Shown: in pieces, positions 14,629-23,534 of the stretch
How positions within the stretch are numbered: position 1 is the stretch's first letter
Layout of the letters: each line of letters opens with the position of its first letter
Origin: CAZPUR01 sp964589815
Lineage (GTDB): Bacteria > Patescibacteriota > Microgenomatia > UBA1400
Length of the DNA stretch: 61,901 nucleotides
NCBI GenBank assembly: GCA_964589815.1
Contig: CAZPUR010000006.1
Location: 1-61,901, forward strand
Reading direction: 5' to 3'
Notes under the pieces: model-generated
What the model was told of the DNA's origin: nothing
The model's input: the letters and a program-made list of their open reading frames with translations, nothing else
Database searches by the model: none
Translations under genes and position numbers: made by a program

Positions 14629-17400
14629 TCATCGACCATGACAATGTTTGTATTTTATGGGTGAACCATCCGCCTTCTTCGCTCCGCACCAGCAGGGGTC
14701 ATTGCGGCCGATTTTTTTACCGGTTTGAGGATTGCGGTTTTTAACCGCCGGTTTATCCGCCGGCTGGCGGATTGAAGTTATTGTTTGGGAAGTTTGTTCT
14801 GCCTGTTTTTGAAAAGCATTTTTTACTTGTAAACCCATGCCATCTTGCTCATCAATATTGGTCTGGGCCATTTCTGGAACAATAGTCGGCATCGGCTGAT
14901 TAGCAGGTTGAATCCGGAAAATCCGATGATTAACTTCGTAATCAATATTGCCTATCAGTCTTTCAAACATATCAAAAGCTTCTTTTTTATATTCCACCAA
15001 AGGGTCACGCTGGGCATAACCCCGCAAACCAATTCCCTCTCTTAAATCATCATTAGCATCCAAGTGATCCATCCAAAGCTTATCAATGGTGGCTAAACTA
15101 ACTAAACGTTCAATCCGGCGCACAGTTTCACTACTCAGTTGTTTTTCTCTTGAGGAATAAGTTTTTTCCACCACCCCTTTTAAAAATTCTTCTATCTTGC
15201 CCTTGGTTTTTAATTTTTCAAGCTGAGTCTTGATTCTTTTTTGCGAGTTAGGATCAAAAGGGATTAAGTTAATAAACTCCGTCACTAACTTTTGATTATC
15301 AATCTCTCCTTTTTCATCCAGATTGGCGCTAACTATTGTTTCTACCTCTCGCTGAAGATTGGTTAAGATTTTTTCTTTAAGGTTTAAAGAGTCTGCTTTC
15401 ATTTCTAAAATTTTCCTTCTTCTGCCGTAAATAATTTCCCTTTGTTTATTCATCACGTCATCATATTCGACCACATGTTTGCGCATATCAAAATTAAAGC
15501 CTTCGACTTTGACTTGAGCCTGTTTAATCGCCCGGCTAACCATCATATGCTCTAAAGGAATATTTTCCGGCATTTTAAAGATAGTCATTAGTTTGGCCAC
15601 CTGGTCGCCGCCAAAAAGACGCATAATATCATCATCTAAGGCCACAAAAAATCGGGAAGAACCAGGATCACCCTGCCGGCCGGCCCGACCTCGAAGTTGA
15701 TTATCAATGCGTCGCGATTCATGACGTTCGGTGCCAATCACATGCAAACCACCTAATTTAACTACTTGGTCATGTTCTTTTTGCCAGTCAGCCATGGCTT
15801 TTTTGTTCTGCCGATCTTCAGGAAAAGCGCCGCCTAAAACAATATCTACTCCTCGTCCAGCCATATTAGTGGCCACGGTGACGCTACCTAATTTGCCTGC
15901 TTCGGCAATAATCATGGCTTCTTTTTCATGTTGTTTGGCATTTAAAACCTGATGAGGAATTTTTCTTCTTTGTAGAAGACCATGAATCATTTCATTTTTC
16001 TCGATGGAGGTGGTGCCCAATAAAACAGGCTGGCCTTTTTTATATTTTTTCTCAATTTCGTCAACCACAGCCGTATATTTGGCTCTGGTGGTTTTGTAAA
16101 CCACATCAGCATTGTCTTGACGAATCACTGGTTCGTTAGTGGGAATAACCAAAGTTTCCAAATTATAGATCTTTTTAAATTCTTCGGCCTCGGTGGCGGC
16201 GGTGCCGGTCATACCGGCCAATTTTTGATACATCCTAAAATAATTTTGGAAAGAAATGGTCGCTAAAGTTCGGGATTCTTGCTGAATTTTGACATTCTCT
16301 TTAGCTTCCACCGCCTGGTGTAGACCTTCTGACCAGCGGCGGCCGTGCATTAAACGGCCGGTAAATTCATCCACAATAATCACTTGGTCTTCCTTAACTA
16401 CATAGTCCCGATCGCGTAAATAGAGAGTTTTAGCTTTCAGGCCATTTTCGATATGTTTAATGGTATCAAAGTCTTTTTCATATAAATTTTTAACTCCCAG
16501 TTTTTTCTCCACCTTGGTGATACCGTGCTCAGTTAAATTAGCGGTTTTTAATTTTTCATCAATGACATAGTCTGTGTCCGGGCTTAATTCTTTGACTAAA
16601 CGAGCAAAATCATAATATTTTTGAGTCGGTTCCATATCCGGCATAGAAATAATTAGGGGGGTTCTGGCTTCATCAATTAAAATCGAGTCCACCTCGTCAA
16701 CAATGGCAAATTGATGACCACGTTGAGCACAGTCTTTTAAATCCTGAACCATATTGTCTCTTAAATAATCAAAACCAAACTCATTATTGGTCCCATAAGT
16801 AATGTCAGCTTTATAGGCTTCTTGATGATCTACTGGTCTTAAATGCGCCAGTCTTTCATCTTGAGCCTCTTTATCCTCATAGTCTAAATCAAGTAAAAAA
16901 CCTTTTTCATGAATAATACAGCCTACCGAAAGACCTAAAAGATTTAAAGCCACGCCATACCAACCAGTGTCCCGGCGGGCCAAATAATCATTGACCGTAA
17001 CAATATGAACATTTTTTCCTTCAAGGGCATTAAGATAGGCGGCAATTACGGCTGATAAAGTTTTACCTTCACCAGTTTTTTGCTCGGCCACTTTGCCCTG
17101 GTGAAGGGCAATGGCCGCTATCAATTGGACATCAAAGGCCCGTTCGCCCACGGTTCTTTTAATCGCCTCCCGAGCTAAAGCAAAGGCCTGAGGAAGAATA
17201 TCATCTAAAGACTTGCCTGATTTTAACCCTCTTCGACGCGAGGCGAGCCTATCTTTAAGTTCTTGGGTTTTTTTAGGAAAGTCTTTATCTTTAAGTTTTT
17301 GCATTTCCGGTTCAAGATTATTAATATCCTGTACCACAAACTCAAGTTTTTTGAGTTCCCGGGCATTGCTATCTAAAAGCTTGGATAAAAATTTGAACAT
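14629..17400 (-). CDS. secA: preprotein translocase ATPase SecA
   Basis: 923 residues. NBD1: Walker A QKTGEGKTLSA (~105) and DEAD-type DEVDSILIDEARTPL. NBD2: TNMAGRGVDIVLGG and QLRGRAGRQGDPGSSRF. The C-terminal zinc tail CWCGAKKADGSPIKYKHCHGR binds SecB or ribosomes in other bacteria. The tail is preceded by the 16-bp palindrome at 14756, translated as IRQPAD. TATAAT ends 6 nt before the ATG and no ribosome site is seen, so the mRNA may be leaderless. Confidence 0.97.
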   Translation of the reverse strand: MFKFLSKLLDSNARELKKLEFVVQDINNLEPEMQKLKDKDFPKKTQELKDRLASRRRGLKSGKSLDDILPQAFALAREAIKRTVGERAFDVQLIAAIALHQGKVAEQKTGEGKTLSAVIAAYLNALEGKNVHIVTVNDYLARRDTGWYGVALNLLGLSVGCIIHEKGFLLDLDYEDKEAQDERLAHLRPVDHQEAYKADITYGTNNEFGFDYLRDNMVQDLKDCAQRGHQFAIVDEVDSILIDEARTPLIISMPDMEPTQKYYDFARLVKELSPDTDYVIDEKLKTANLTEHGITKVEKKLGVKNLYEKDFDTIKHIENGLKAKTLYLRDRDYVVKEDQVIIVDEFTGRLMHGRRWSEGLHQAVEAKENVKIQQESRTLATISFQNYFRMYQKLAGMTGTAATEAEEFKKIYNLETLVIPTNEPVIRQDNADVVYKTTRAKYTAVVDEIEKKYKKGQPVLLGTTSIEKNEMIHGLLQRRKIPHQVLNAKQHEKEAMIIAEAGKLGSVTVATNMAGRGVDIVLGGAFPEDRQNKKAMADWQKEHDQVVKLGGLHVIGTERHESRRIDNQLRGRAGRQGDPGSSRFFVALDDDIMRLFGGDQVAKLMTIFKMPENIPLEHMMVSRAIKQAQVKVEGFNFDMRKHVVEYDDVMNKQREIIYGRRRKILEMKADSLNLKEKILTNLQREVETIVSANLDEKGEIDNQKLVTEFINLIPFDPNSQKRIKTQLEKLKTKGKIEEFLKGVVEKTYSSREKQLSSETVRRIERLVSLATIDKLWMDHLDANDDLREGIGLRGYAQRDPLVEYKKEAFDMFERLIGNIDYEVNHRIFRIQPANQPMPTIVPEMAQTNIDEQDGMGLQVKNAFQKQAEQTSQTITSIRQPADKPAVKNRNPQTGKKIGRNDPCWCGAKKADGSPIKYKHCHGR
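14756..14771. repeat. interspersed palindrome, copy 2 (inside secA)
   Basis: TCCGCCGGCTGGCGGA, read in frame as part of IRQPAD near the SecA C-terminus. Flanked by A/T on both sides as in copies 1 and 4. Confidence 0.8.
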
Positions 17401-17472
17401 AAATCTATTATATTATATCAGTCTATTAAGAAAGAAGGGGAAAGAAATGGTGGACTTCAACCTCTCTTATGC

Positions 17473-17823
17473 TTATAAATCACCAAAAAAATCTAGAAGC
17501 TCCTCTGATGTCTTAAGACATAAATCTTTATGAATTTCTAGCCTTCTCAGAACAATTGGAAGGCTTGCTGAAGGATTACTGAAGGCTATCTCTTTTAAAA
17601 ATGAAGTATCGTCTTCTTCGCCTGAGTAAAGTGCTAATAAAGCCTGACATACTGGATCAGTCCGGTCGATAAGATTCCTTTGACCATCTGTTAATTTAAG
17701 GCCCATCTCTTCTGTCTGTCTTAAAAACTCAGTCGTATCAACTGCCTTTTCTTTTAATCTCACACTTAGGATACTCGCCTTACCAAAATCGCCTAAAGTA
17801 GTTAGTGTCTCCTTTAATCCCAT
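17473..17823 (-). CDS. unknown protein, paralogue A of a tandem pair beside secA
   Basis: 116 residues, soluble, mostly helical. It shares with its neighbour (17899-18330) the central motif LT-x-GQR-x-x-ID-x-TDP (LTDGQRNLIDRTDP here) and a later P-[IV]-[VI]-LRR-x-E (PIVLRRLEIH). Spacing between the two motifs is similar in both. No family recognised. TATAAT lies 8 nt upstream of the ATG without a ribosome site. It is encoded 73 nt upstream of secA in the transcription direction. Confidence 0.65.
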   Translation of the reverse strand: MGLKETLTTLGDFGKASILSVRLKEKAVDTTEFLRQTEEMGLKLTDGQRNLIDRTDPVCQALLALYSGEEDDTSFLKEIAFSNPSASLPIVLRRLEIHKDLCLKTSEELLDFFGDL

Positions 17824-17898
17824 AATATTAAATTATACCAAATTATGGTTTTTTTGGAAGTTAAAATAAAAATTGATAATTTTCTCTTAAAAGAAGGC

Positions 17899-18330
17899 TT
17901 ACAATGATTCCAGCCACTTCTCCGTTACACCCCATAAACGTCCTGTTGTCCCTTGCAAATTTTCTTTTTGTGCTTCCATTTCTTCTAGCACCCCTTCTGA
18001 ATCCGACAAAAGAAGCTCACATCTCCGAAGTATAACAGGTACACTTTGGGTGTCTATTGTTCCAGCTTCCCTTAAAGCTTTAACAGAAGCTCTCTCTTCA
18101 TCAACTAAAGCGCGAGAAAGTGGGTCAGTAGTATCTATAAATCCTCTTTGTCCACCTGTTAACCCAATGCCTTTTGCCTCCATTGATCGCATGGCACCTA
18201 CAGTTTCTCTCTCCATCCACTCCACTCTTTTTCTTGAGTCAACTAAAGCAATCTCTGTCTGCATTAAGGAAAAACCTACTTTTCCCCAAACTCCTAATAA
18301 CTTTAAACCTGTACTTATTTCTTCCTTCAT
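17899..18330 (-). CDS. unknown protein, paralogue B of a tandem pair beside secA
   Basis: 143 residues, soluble and helical, with LTGGQRGFIDTTDP (~residue 57) and SVPVILRRCELLL (~98), matching the motifs of paralogue A. The N-terminal third is also alike in layout (helix, then R/K-rich helix with E-rich repeats). TATACT lies 8 nt before the ATG, again without a ribosome site. The conserved GQR...TDP...LRR spine suggests a common fold, but the function is unknown. Confidence 0.65.
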   Translation of the reverse strand: MKEEISTGLKLLGVWGKVGFSLMQTEIALVDSRKRVEWMERETVGAMRSMEAKGIGLTGGQRGFIDTTDPLSRALVDEERASVKALREAGTIDTQSVPVILRRCELLLSDSEGVLEEMEAQKENLQGTTGRLWGVTEKWLESL

Positions 18331-18385
18331 ACTGGCGGAGTATACTACGTTTTATCTAAAATTCAAACTATAGGATATAAAATTA

Positions 18386-19045
18386 TTAAACAAAACAAAT
18401 AATCAGAAGGTTTGACCAGGCTCTGATTAATTCTATCTTCGAAAAATATTGATCCAGTTTTTTAATAAATTCCTCTGTTAATTGCCTATGTTCTTTATAA
18501 AATAAACGATTAAAAATCACCAATCCCCTCTGAGATAAAATTTTCTTAAGATTTTTAAAAAATTCTTTAGAACTCGCTTTTTTAGGAAAAGAGCCCCCTA
18601 AATATAAATCAACCAGAATCAAATCAAATTGATTACTCTCTGAAGAATGATGACTAATAAATTTAATCCCATCTTGATTAATAATCTTTAAGTTCTTTAT
18701 TTTATCCAAACCAAAATATTTTTTTCCTAATTTAACCACCACCGGATCAATTTCAATTCCTATAATTTTAGCTTTGGGGAAATATTGATTGACTAATTGA
18801 GCGGCCGAGCCTCCTCCTAAACCAAGAATTAAAACATTGGAAATTGGTCCGCCAGCTGGCGGATGGAAATTGGAAATTTTCTTTATTGCTTTTTTCCAAA
18901 TCAATTCCATCATCCCGCCTGATTGGAGTAGATTATCAACAATAATCCTCGGTTTGCCTAAAACCTCAACTACTTCAATTTTCCCGTTATAGTTAGATTT
19001 AACTTCTTCTAGTTTCTGAGGAATTAAAAAGCTTAAGGCTTTCAT
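18386..19045 (-). CDS. spermidine-synthase-like methyltransferase-fold protein
   Basis: 219 residues. VLILGLGGGSAAQL is the nucleotide-binding motif, followed by IIGIEIDPVVVKLGKKYFGL, DGIKFI and FDLILVDLYLGG, in the order of SpeE-type Rossmann proteins. The small size and lack of the N-terminal SpeE beta domain make true polyamine synthesis doubtful; it may bind decarboxylated SAM or SAM. The NFHPPAGGPISN segment is encoded by palindrome copy 3 (18848-18863). It overlaps serS by 4 nt. Confidence 0.72.
   Translation of the reverse strand: MKALSFLIPQKLEEVKSNYNGKIEVVEVLGKPRIIVDNLLQSGGMMELIWKKAIKKISNFHPPAGGPISNVLILGLGGGSAAQLVNQYFPKAKIIGIEIDPVVVKLGKKYFGLDKIKNLKIINQDGIKFISHHSSESNQFDLILVDLYLGGSFPKKASSKEFFKNLKKILSQRGLVIFNRLFYKEHRQLTEEFIKKLDQYFSKIELIRAWSNLLIICFV
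18848..18863. repeat. interspersed palindrome, copy 3 (inside the spermidine-synthase-like gene)
   Basis: TCCGCCAGCTGGCGGA, a perfect 16-nt palindrome, read in frame as PPAGG just before the nucleotide-binding motif. Flanking repeated GGAAATTGGAAATTT suggests slippage or insertion around it. Confidence 0.82.
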
Positions 19046-20349
19046 TGGGGTCTAACGATTTCTTTACCCACGTATTTTTGGAGCACCTGAGGAATTTTAA
19101 CTGAGCCGTCTTTTTGCTGGTAATTTTCCAAAAGAGCCAAAATTGTCCTGCCAATAGCAATTGCTGTTCCATTTAAAACATGAACAAAATCTGTCTTGCC
19201 ATCTTTTTTCCTATATTTAATATCTAAAGCCCGACTCTGATAATCAGTACAAGTACTACAAGAGTGAGTTTCGCGATAACGTTTTTCTGAAGGAAACCAA
19301 CATTCAATATCATATTTTCTGGCGGCCGGATGACCTAAATCTCCAGAACACATTTTCACTACTTGGTAAGGCAAACCCAATCCTTGAACGATTTTTTCTT
19401 CTAGAGAAAGCAAATATTCATGTTCTTTTTTGTCCGAATCAGGTTGAGGTTCAATAAAAGAAACCATTTCTAACTTATCGAACTGATGAACTCTAAAAAT
19501 ACCCCTAGTATCTTTGCCATAGCTGCCAGCTTCGCGGCGAAAAGCAGAAGAAAAACCAACATAACGACGAGGCAAGTCTTTTAGATTAAAAAGTTCATCT
19601 TTGTGCATCGGTACTAAAGCATGTTCGGCTGTACCAATGAGATAAAAGTTTGATTCTTCAGAAGGTTTTTCTTTTTTCGGATCATAAACCAAGTAATAAT
19701 CTTCATTGCCACCGTGCTGAGAATAACCGAGTTTATGAAAAACAGAGACTTGAGTTAAAACAGGAGGAATAACTGGAATAAATCCTTCTTTAATTAAAAT
19801 CTCCAAGCCATGCTGAATTAAAGCGAACTCTAATAAAACCGCTTCATTAGTTAAATAACCAAATCTGGTTCCGGAAACTTTGGCGGCCCGTTTAACATCA
19901 ATTAGGCCTAATTTTTCTCCTAAACTCAGGTGGTCTTGGGGTTTGAAATCAAATTTAGGTTTTTTACCAACTGTTTTTATTACTTCATTTTCACTTTCAT
20001 CTTTACCAAATTTAACATCATCTGCAGGAAGATTGGGGATTTGAAGAAGAAGTTTTTCTTTCTTCTCTTTATCCTTGCTAACTTGAGGTTCTAATTTATT
20101 AATATTTGGTTTAATTACTTTCTGAACATAAGCACGAAGTTTTAACCTTTTCTTATCATTTTTTTCTTTTTCAAATTTTTCTGTAATTTCATTAAGATCA
20201 TGTCTATCTTTTTCTAGTATCCCGCTATTTTCTCTATGTCTTTTATCTATAGATAATAATTCATTAACAATTTTAGGCCTTATCCCTTTACCCTTACAAG
20301 CCTTTTTAACTTTTTCTGGATTTTCGCGAATAAAATTAAGGTCTAACAT
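19042..20349 (-). CDS. serS: seryl-tRNA synthetase
   Basis: 435 residues, class II. The N-terminal coiled-coil arm (residues ~25-110) binds the tRNA-Ser variable arm. Motif 2 is FSSAFRREAGSYGKDTRGIFRVHQF, motif 3 is GTAIAIGRTILALLENYQ. Length is normal. No Shine-Dalgarno was found; a poor TAGTAA box precedes the start. It overlaps the downstream methyltransferase-fold gene by 4 nt. Confidence 0.95.
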   Translation of the reverse strand: MLDLNFIRENPEKVKKACKGKGIRPKIVNELLSIDKRHRENSGILEKDRHDLNEITEKFEKEKNDKKRLKLRAYVQKVIKPNINKLEPQVSKDKEKKEKLLLQIPNLPADDVKFGKDESENEVIKTVGKKPKFDFKPQDHLSLGEKLGLIDVKRAAKVSGTRFGYLTNEAVLLEFALIQHGLEILIKEGFIPVIPPVLTQVSVFHKLGYSQHGGNEDYYLVYDPKKEKPSEESNFYLIGTAEHALVPMHKDELFNLKDLPRRYVGFSSAFRREAGSYGKDTRGIFRVHQFDKLEMVSFIEPQPDSDKKEHEYLLSLEEKIVQGLGLPYQVVKMCSGDLGHPAARKYDIECWFPSEKRYRETHSCSTCTDYQSRALDIKYRKKDGKTDFVHVLNGTAIAIGRTILALLENYQQKDGSVKIPQVLQKYVGKEIVRPQ

Positions 20350-20417
20350 AATAGAATTACTATTAACTAATGACTTAATGAACTTATTTCTTATTTCTGT
20401 TTTTTATTTTACCAAAC

Positions 20418-21035
20418 TTACAATCCTAACTCATCACTAATTCCTTGCATGGCTTTCAGTCCTATTTCTAAAAACTCATCAAAAGGGATCCCTAACTTTT
20501 CTTCACAAAGTTGAATATCTTCTCTCCTTGTTCCCCTAGCAAAAGATTTTTCTTTAAATTTCTTTTTTAAAGATTTAAGCTTTACGTCAGCTATTTTTTT
20601 TGAAGGTCTAACTAGGGCCGTAGCCACAATTAAACCAGTTAAAGAATCGGCGATAAAAAGCGACCAATCTCTTTTATTTTTAGGCGTATATTTTTCACCT
20701 AAACGGTCATAATTGTGAGCTAAAATTGTTTGGTAAACTGAATCTGGTAAATCAACTCCTTCTCCCTTTAAAATTTCTACCCCTTTTAAAGCGTGACCTT
20801 TATAGGTTTCTTGATTGATGCTTTCATAATCTAAATCATGGAGTAAGCCGGCCAAACCCCATACTTCAACAAGCTCAGCACGAGATTCTTCTTTGCTAGA
20901 TTTAATTTCACCTTTGTCAAGAAAGTAATCAGCTAAAGCCCGCATAATCGCCTCAGTCGCCACCATATGTTTGATGGTATTTTGGGTTTTAATGTATTTT
21001 TTAAGTAATTCTAGGGCTTTTTTTCTCGAAATCAT
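20418..21035 (-). CDS. HD-superfamily hydrolase
   Basis: 205 residues. HMVATEAIMRAL, AGLLHDLDYE (HD), GHALKGVEIL and AHNYDRLG follow small HD proteins of the family often annotated as 'HDIG/HDc domain'. Catalytic His and Asp residues are intact. The substrate is unknown. It differs clearly from the HD protein at 13948. Confidence 0.75.
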   Translation of the reverse strand: MISRKKALELLKKYIKTQNTIKHMVATEAIMRALADYFLDKGEIKSSKEESRAELVEVWGLAGLLHDLDYESINQETYKGHALKGVEILKGEGVDLPDSVYQTILAHNYDRLGEKYTPKNKRDWSLFIADSLTGLIVATALVRPSKKIADVKLKSLKKKFKEKSFARGTRREDIQLCEEKLGIPFDEFLEIGLKAMQGISDELGL

Positions 21036-21039
21036 AATA

Positions 21040-21113
21040 TTTAGGATAACAGGATAATAAGATAATAGTGAATAGTCTGATTGTTCCTTGTTGTCCTATC
21101 ATCTTGTTATCTT
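21040..21113. repeat. AT-rich inverted tract between two genes
   Basis: AGGATAACAGGATAATAAGA on one side and TCCTATCATCTTGTTATCTT on the other are roughly reverse complementary, giving a long weak hairpin in an 80-nt intergenic space. Low complexity; function not evident. Confidence 0.4.
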
Positions 21114-21115
21114 GT

Positions 21116-21880
21116 TTATAAAGGGTTGGGAATGTCGAAAAATTTAATTTGTGAATCAGGGAATTTCTTTTTTAAAACTTTTCCTAGGGCTTGGATGCCA
21201 AATTTCTCTGAGTTGTAATGACCGAGATAAATAAAATGAATCCCGGCCTCTTTAGCCCAAGCCTCGGTGGACTCTCGCGGTTCACCGGTAATATAGACAT
21301 CCAAATTTTTATCTACTGCCTCATTTAAAAGATAAGGGCCGCCGCCGGAAACAACGCTGAATTTTTTAATTGTCTGAGGACCATATTTAAAGATTTTTAT
21401 TCCTGAACCAAAAAGTTTTTTACATCTTTTAATAAAATCTTCAACACTGACCGGTTTAGAAAAAATAGCTTCCCATCCCCAGTCAATTTTATCTAAATAA
21501 CCAAACTTTTCCCCTCTCTTCGCCCCTAAAAGCTTGATTATTTGAGCATTGTTGCCCAAGGTTTCATGTTTATCTAAAAAAAGATGGTAAGTTAAAAGGG
21601 TGATATTATAATCAAACAAAAGCTTTAATCGATTTTTTAAGACTTTGGTGATCGGGGCTGAACTTTTTGGTCCCAAAAGGCCATGATGTAAAATAATCAT
21701 ATCCGCACCCCACGAAGCGGCTTTTTTAAATAACTCAAGATTAGGTGAAACTCCTAAAGCAATTTTTTTAACTGAATCTTTGCCAATAACTTGAACGCCA
21801 TTAAATAAATATGGGTCTTTATCTTTTTCCACCTTAAGAGTTTTATTAATAAAAGCGATTAATTTATCTCTATCCATCAT
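21116..21880 (-). CDS. Nif3-like dinuclear metal centre protein
   Basis: 254 residues. ADMIILHHGLLG, TYHLFLDKHETLGNNAQI and the C-terminal IHFIYLGHYNSEKFGIQAL give the metal-binding His/Glu set of the Nif3/YbgI/YqfO family. It lacks the inserted PII-like domain of longer members. Members are metal-dependent hydrolases of unclear substrate. GAGGAG precedes the ATG. Confidence 0.85.
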   Translation of the reverse strand: MMDRDKLIAFINKTLKVEKDKDPYLFNGVQVIGKDSVKKIALGVSPNLELFKKAASWGADMIILHHGLLGPKSSAPITKVLKNRLKLLFDYNITLLTYHLFLDKHETLGNNAQIIKLLGAKRGEKFGYLDKIDWGWEAIFSKPVSVEDFIKRCKKLFGSGIKIFKYGPQTIKKFSVVSGGGPYLLNEAVDKNLDVYITGEPRESTEAWAKEAGIHFIYLGHYNSEKFGIQALGKVLKKKFPDSQIKFFDIPNPL

Positions 21881-21915
21881 ATCTCCTCTGTATTAGTGTA
21901 GTAATACAAAATAAT

Positions 21916-23484
21916 TTACTTACTAACCTCTTTAAATCTTTTAATAATTAAATCTTTATCCTGATCTAATAAAAACCAAGCGGCCTTGGGGCCATAACTC
22001 TTACCGGTTAAAACGAGGTAAATCGCCTGAAAGGCTTTTTTAGGATTAAGGCCGTTCTTTTTGGCCGTCTCATAAAGTGCCTGTTGTAAATCATCGGGCT
22101 GCCATTTTTTTTGGCTAATTAGGCTAATTAGGCTAATGAGGTATTTTTTTTGGTCGTTGGAAAGGCTTTTGACCTGCTCAGGTATTTTATCAGCCACGTG
22201 ATAAACTGATTCTTTTGGGGCATATTTTTCCAGCCAGATACGGGCATATTTTATCCGTTCTTGCAAAACCTCTTTTTCAACTTCGCTTAATTGACTCTCT
22301 TTTATTTCGGCAAATTTTTTATTAATGTCTATAGAAGGTAATTGGATAAAGTTAACTATATCCCGAAAACGAGGCAAAAAAATCGGTTTTTTCGGGATGG
22401 GAGCAACTTGGGACAATGCCCAAATCCGAGCATAATCATCTTTTATGCCTTTTTGATAATAGATTTGGCTAAATTTATCATATTCATCAAATAAATCCAA
22501 AACCGTCTCATTATCAAAAGGGTGAAAAATAATCGCTTTTTTATGATGAGGTCGAACTAATAAAAAACGCAGGATTTCTGGAGGTAAGGTCTGACTGACC
22601 TCTTTGGCAGAAATGCCTACTCCTTTGGAAGAAGACATTTTCGCTCCCCCTCGAGCTAAAAACCATTCATAAAGTTTAGCATGAGGTTTGGGATAATGGA
22701 AAACTTTTTCGCAAATACTCGAAGACAAATCATAAGAACCGCCTTCGCTCATATGGTCTTTGCCCGCCCATTCAATAGTTACTCCCATTGCTTTCCAATG
22801 AGCCGGCCAGTCTACTTTCCACATCAATTTGCCCTGACCGTCAAAAGGAGAAATTTCTCCTTTAAAATCACAGCCTTTGGCCCAATCAACTAAATCAGGC
22901 TTGCAATGGAATTTTACTTTCTGGCCGTCCCAGTCATAAACAATAGTGGTCCCCACTTTACCGCATTTGGGGCAAATAACCTGAAAAGGATGCCAATTTT
23001 TAGATTTGTTATAACCAGAGACCTGTTTATACAATTTTCTAATCTCATCTTTTTTATCCAAGGCTTCCTTAATCATTGGGTTGAACCTGCCTTTTTTATA
23101 TTCTTCAGAAGACCAAATAATTTTAGGTTTAGCGCCTAGTTGATTAAATACCTCCATAAATTCCTGGGCATAACAGTCTGCCATAGATTTGAAGCCTTTT
23201 TCAGGAGAAGGAATTTTAAAAAGAGGCCAACCCATATATTGCCTGAATTTTTCCGGTAAATAATGAGGAAAGCCGTCCATCGGGTCCATATCGTTGAAAA
23301 AATAAGTATACGCTACTTCCTCTCCCTTTTCTTTCAGGGCTTTAAAAATCAAATCATGAACAATTACCCCCCTTAAAGCACCGATATGAATCCGACCCGA
23401 AGGCGTTTTCATGTCATCCACGTGGTAGGGAGTATATTTTTTGGATTTGATGATTTCGTCGGCAATTTTATCTACCCAGAACAT
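21916..23484 (-). CDS. lysS: class I lysyl-tRNA synthetase
   Basis: 522 residues. Class I signature motifs SGRIHIGALRG (HIGH-like) and GGAKMSSSKGVGIS (KMSKS). ICPKCGKVG...HCKPDLVDWAKGC contributes four Cys/His for zinc. This is the archaeal-type LysRS1, found in a minority of bacteria, and not the common class II enzyme. AAGGAG lies ~6 nt before the ATG. The region LISLISLIS is encoded by a 9-nt tandem repeat at 22114-22140 that keeps the frame. It lies directly downstream of asd and lysC. Confidence 0.95.
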   Translation of the reverse strand: MFWVDKIADEIIKSKKYTPYHVDDMKTPSGRIHIGALRGVIVHDLIFKALKEKGEEVAYTYFFNDMDPMDGFPHYLPEKFRQYMGWPLFKIPSPEKGFKSMADCYAQEFMEVFNQLGAKPKIIWSSEEYKKGRFNPMIKEALDKKDEIRKLYKQVSGYNKSKNWHPFQVICPKCGKVGTTIVYDWDGQKVKFHCKPDLVDWAKGCDFKGEISPFDGQGKLMWKVDWPAHWKAMGVTIEWAGKDHMSEGGSYDLSSSICEKVFHYPKPHAKLYEWFLARGGAKMSSSKGVGISAKEVSQTLPPEILRFLLVRPHHKKAIIFHPFDNETVLDLFDEYDKFSQIYYQKGIKDDYARIWALSQVAPIPKKPIFLPRFRDIVNFIQLPSIDINKKFAEIKESQLSEVEKEVLQERIKYARIWLEKYAPKESVYHVADKIPEQVKSLSNDQKKYLISLISLISQKKWQPDDLQQALYETAKKNGLNPKKAFQAIYLVLTGKSYGPKAAWFLLDQDKDLIIKRFKEVSK

Positions 23485-23534
23485 AGAACTCCTTTTCTTC
23501 TATTGTAGCAAAATAAAAGAGTTTTAAAAAACAT

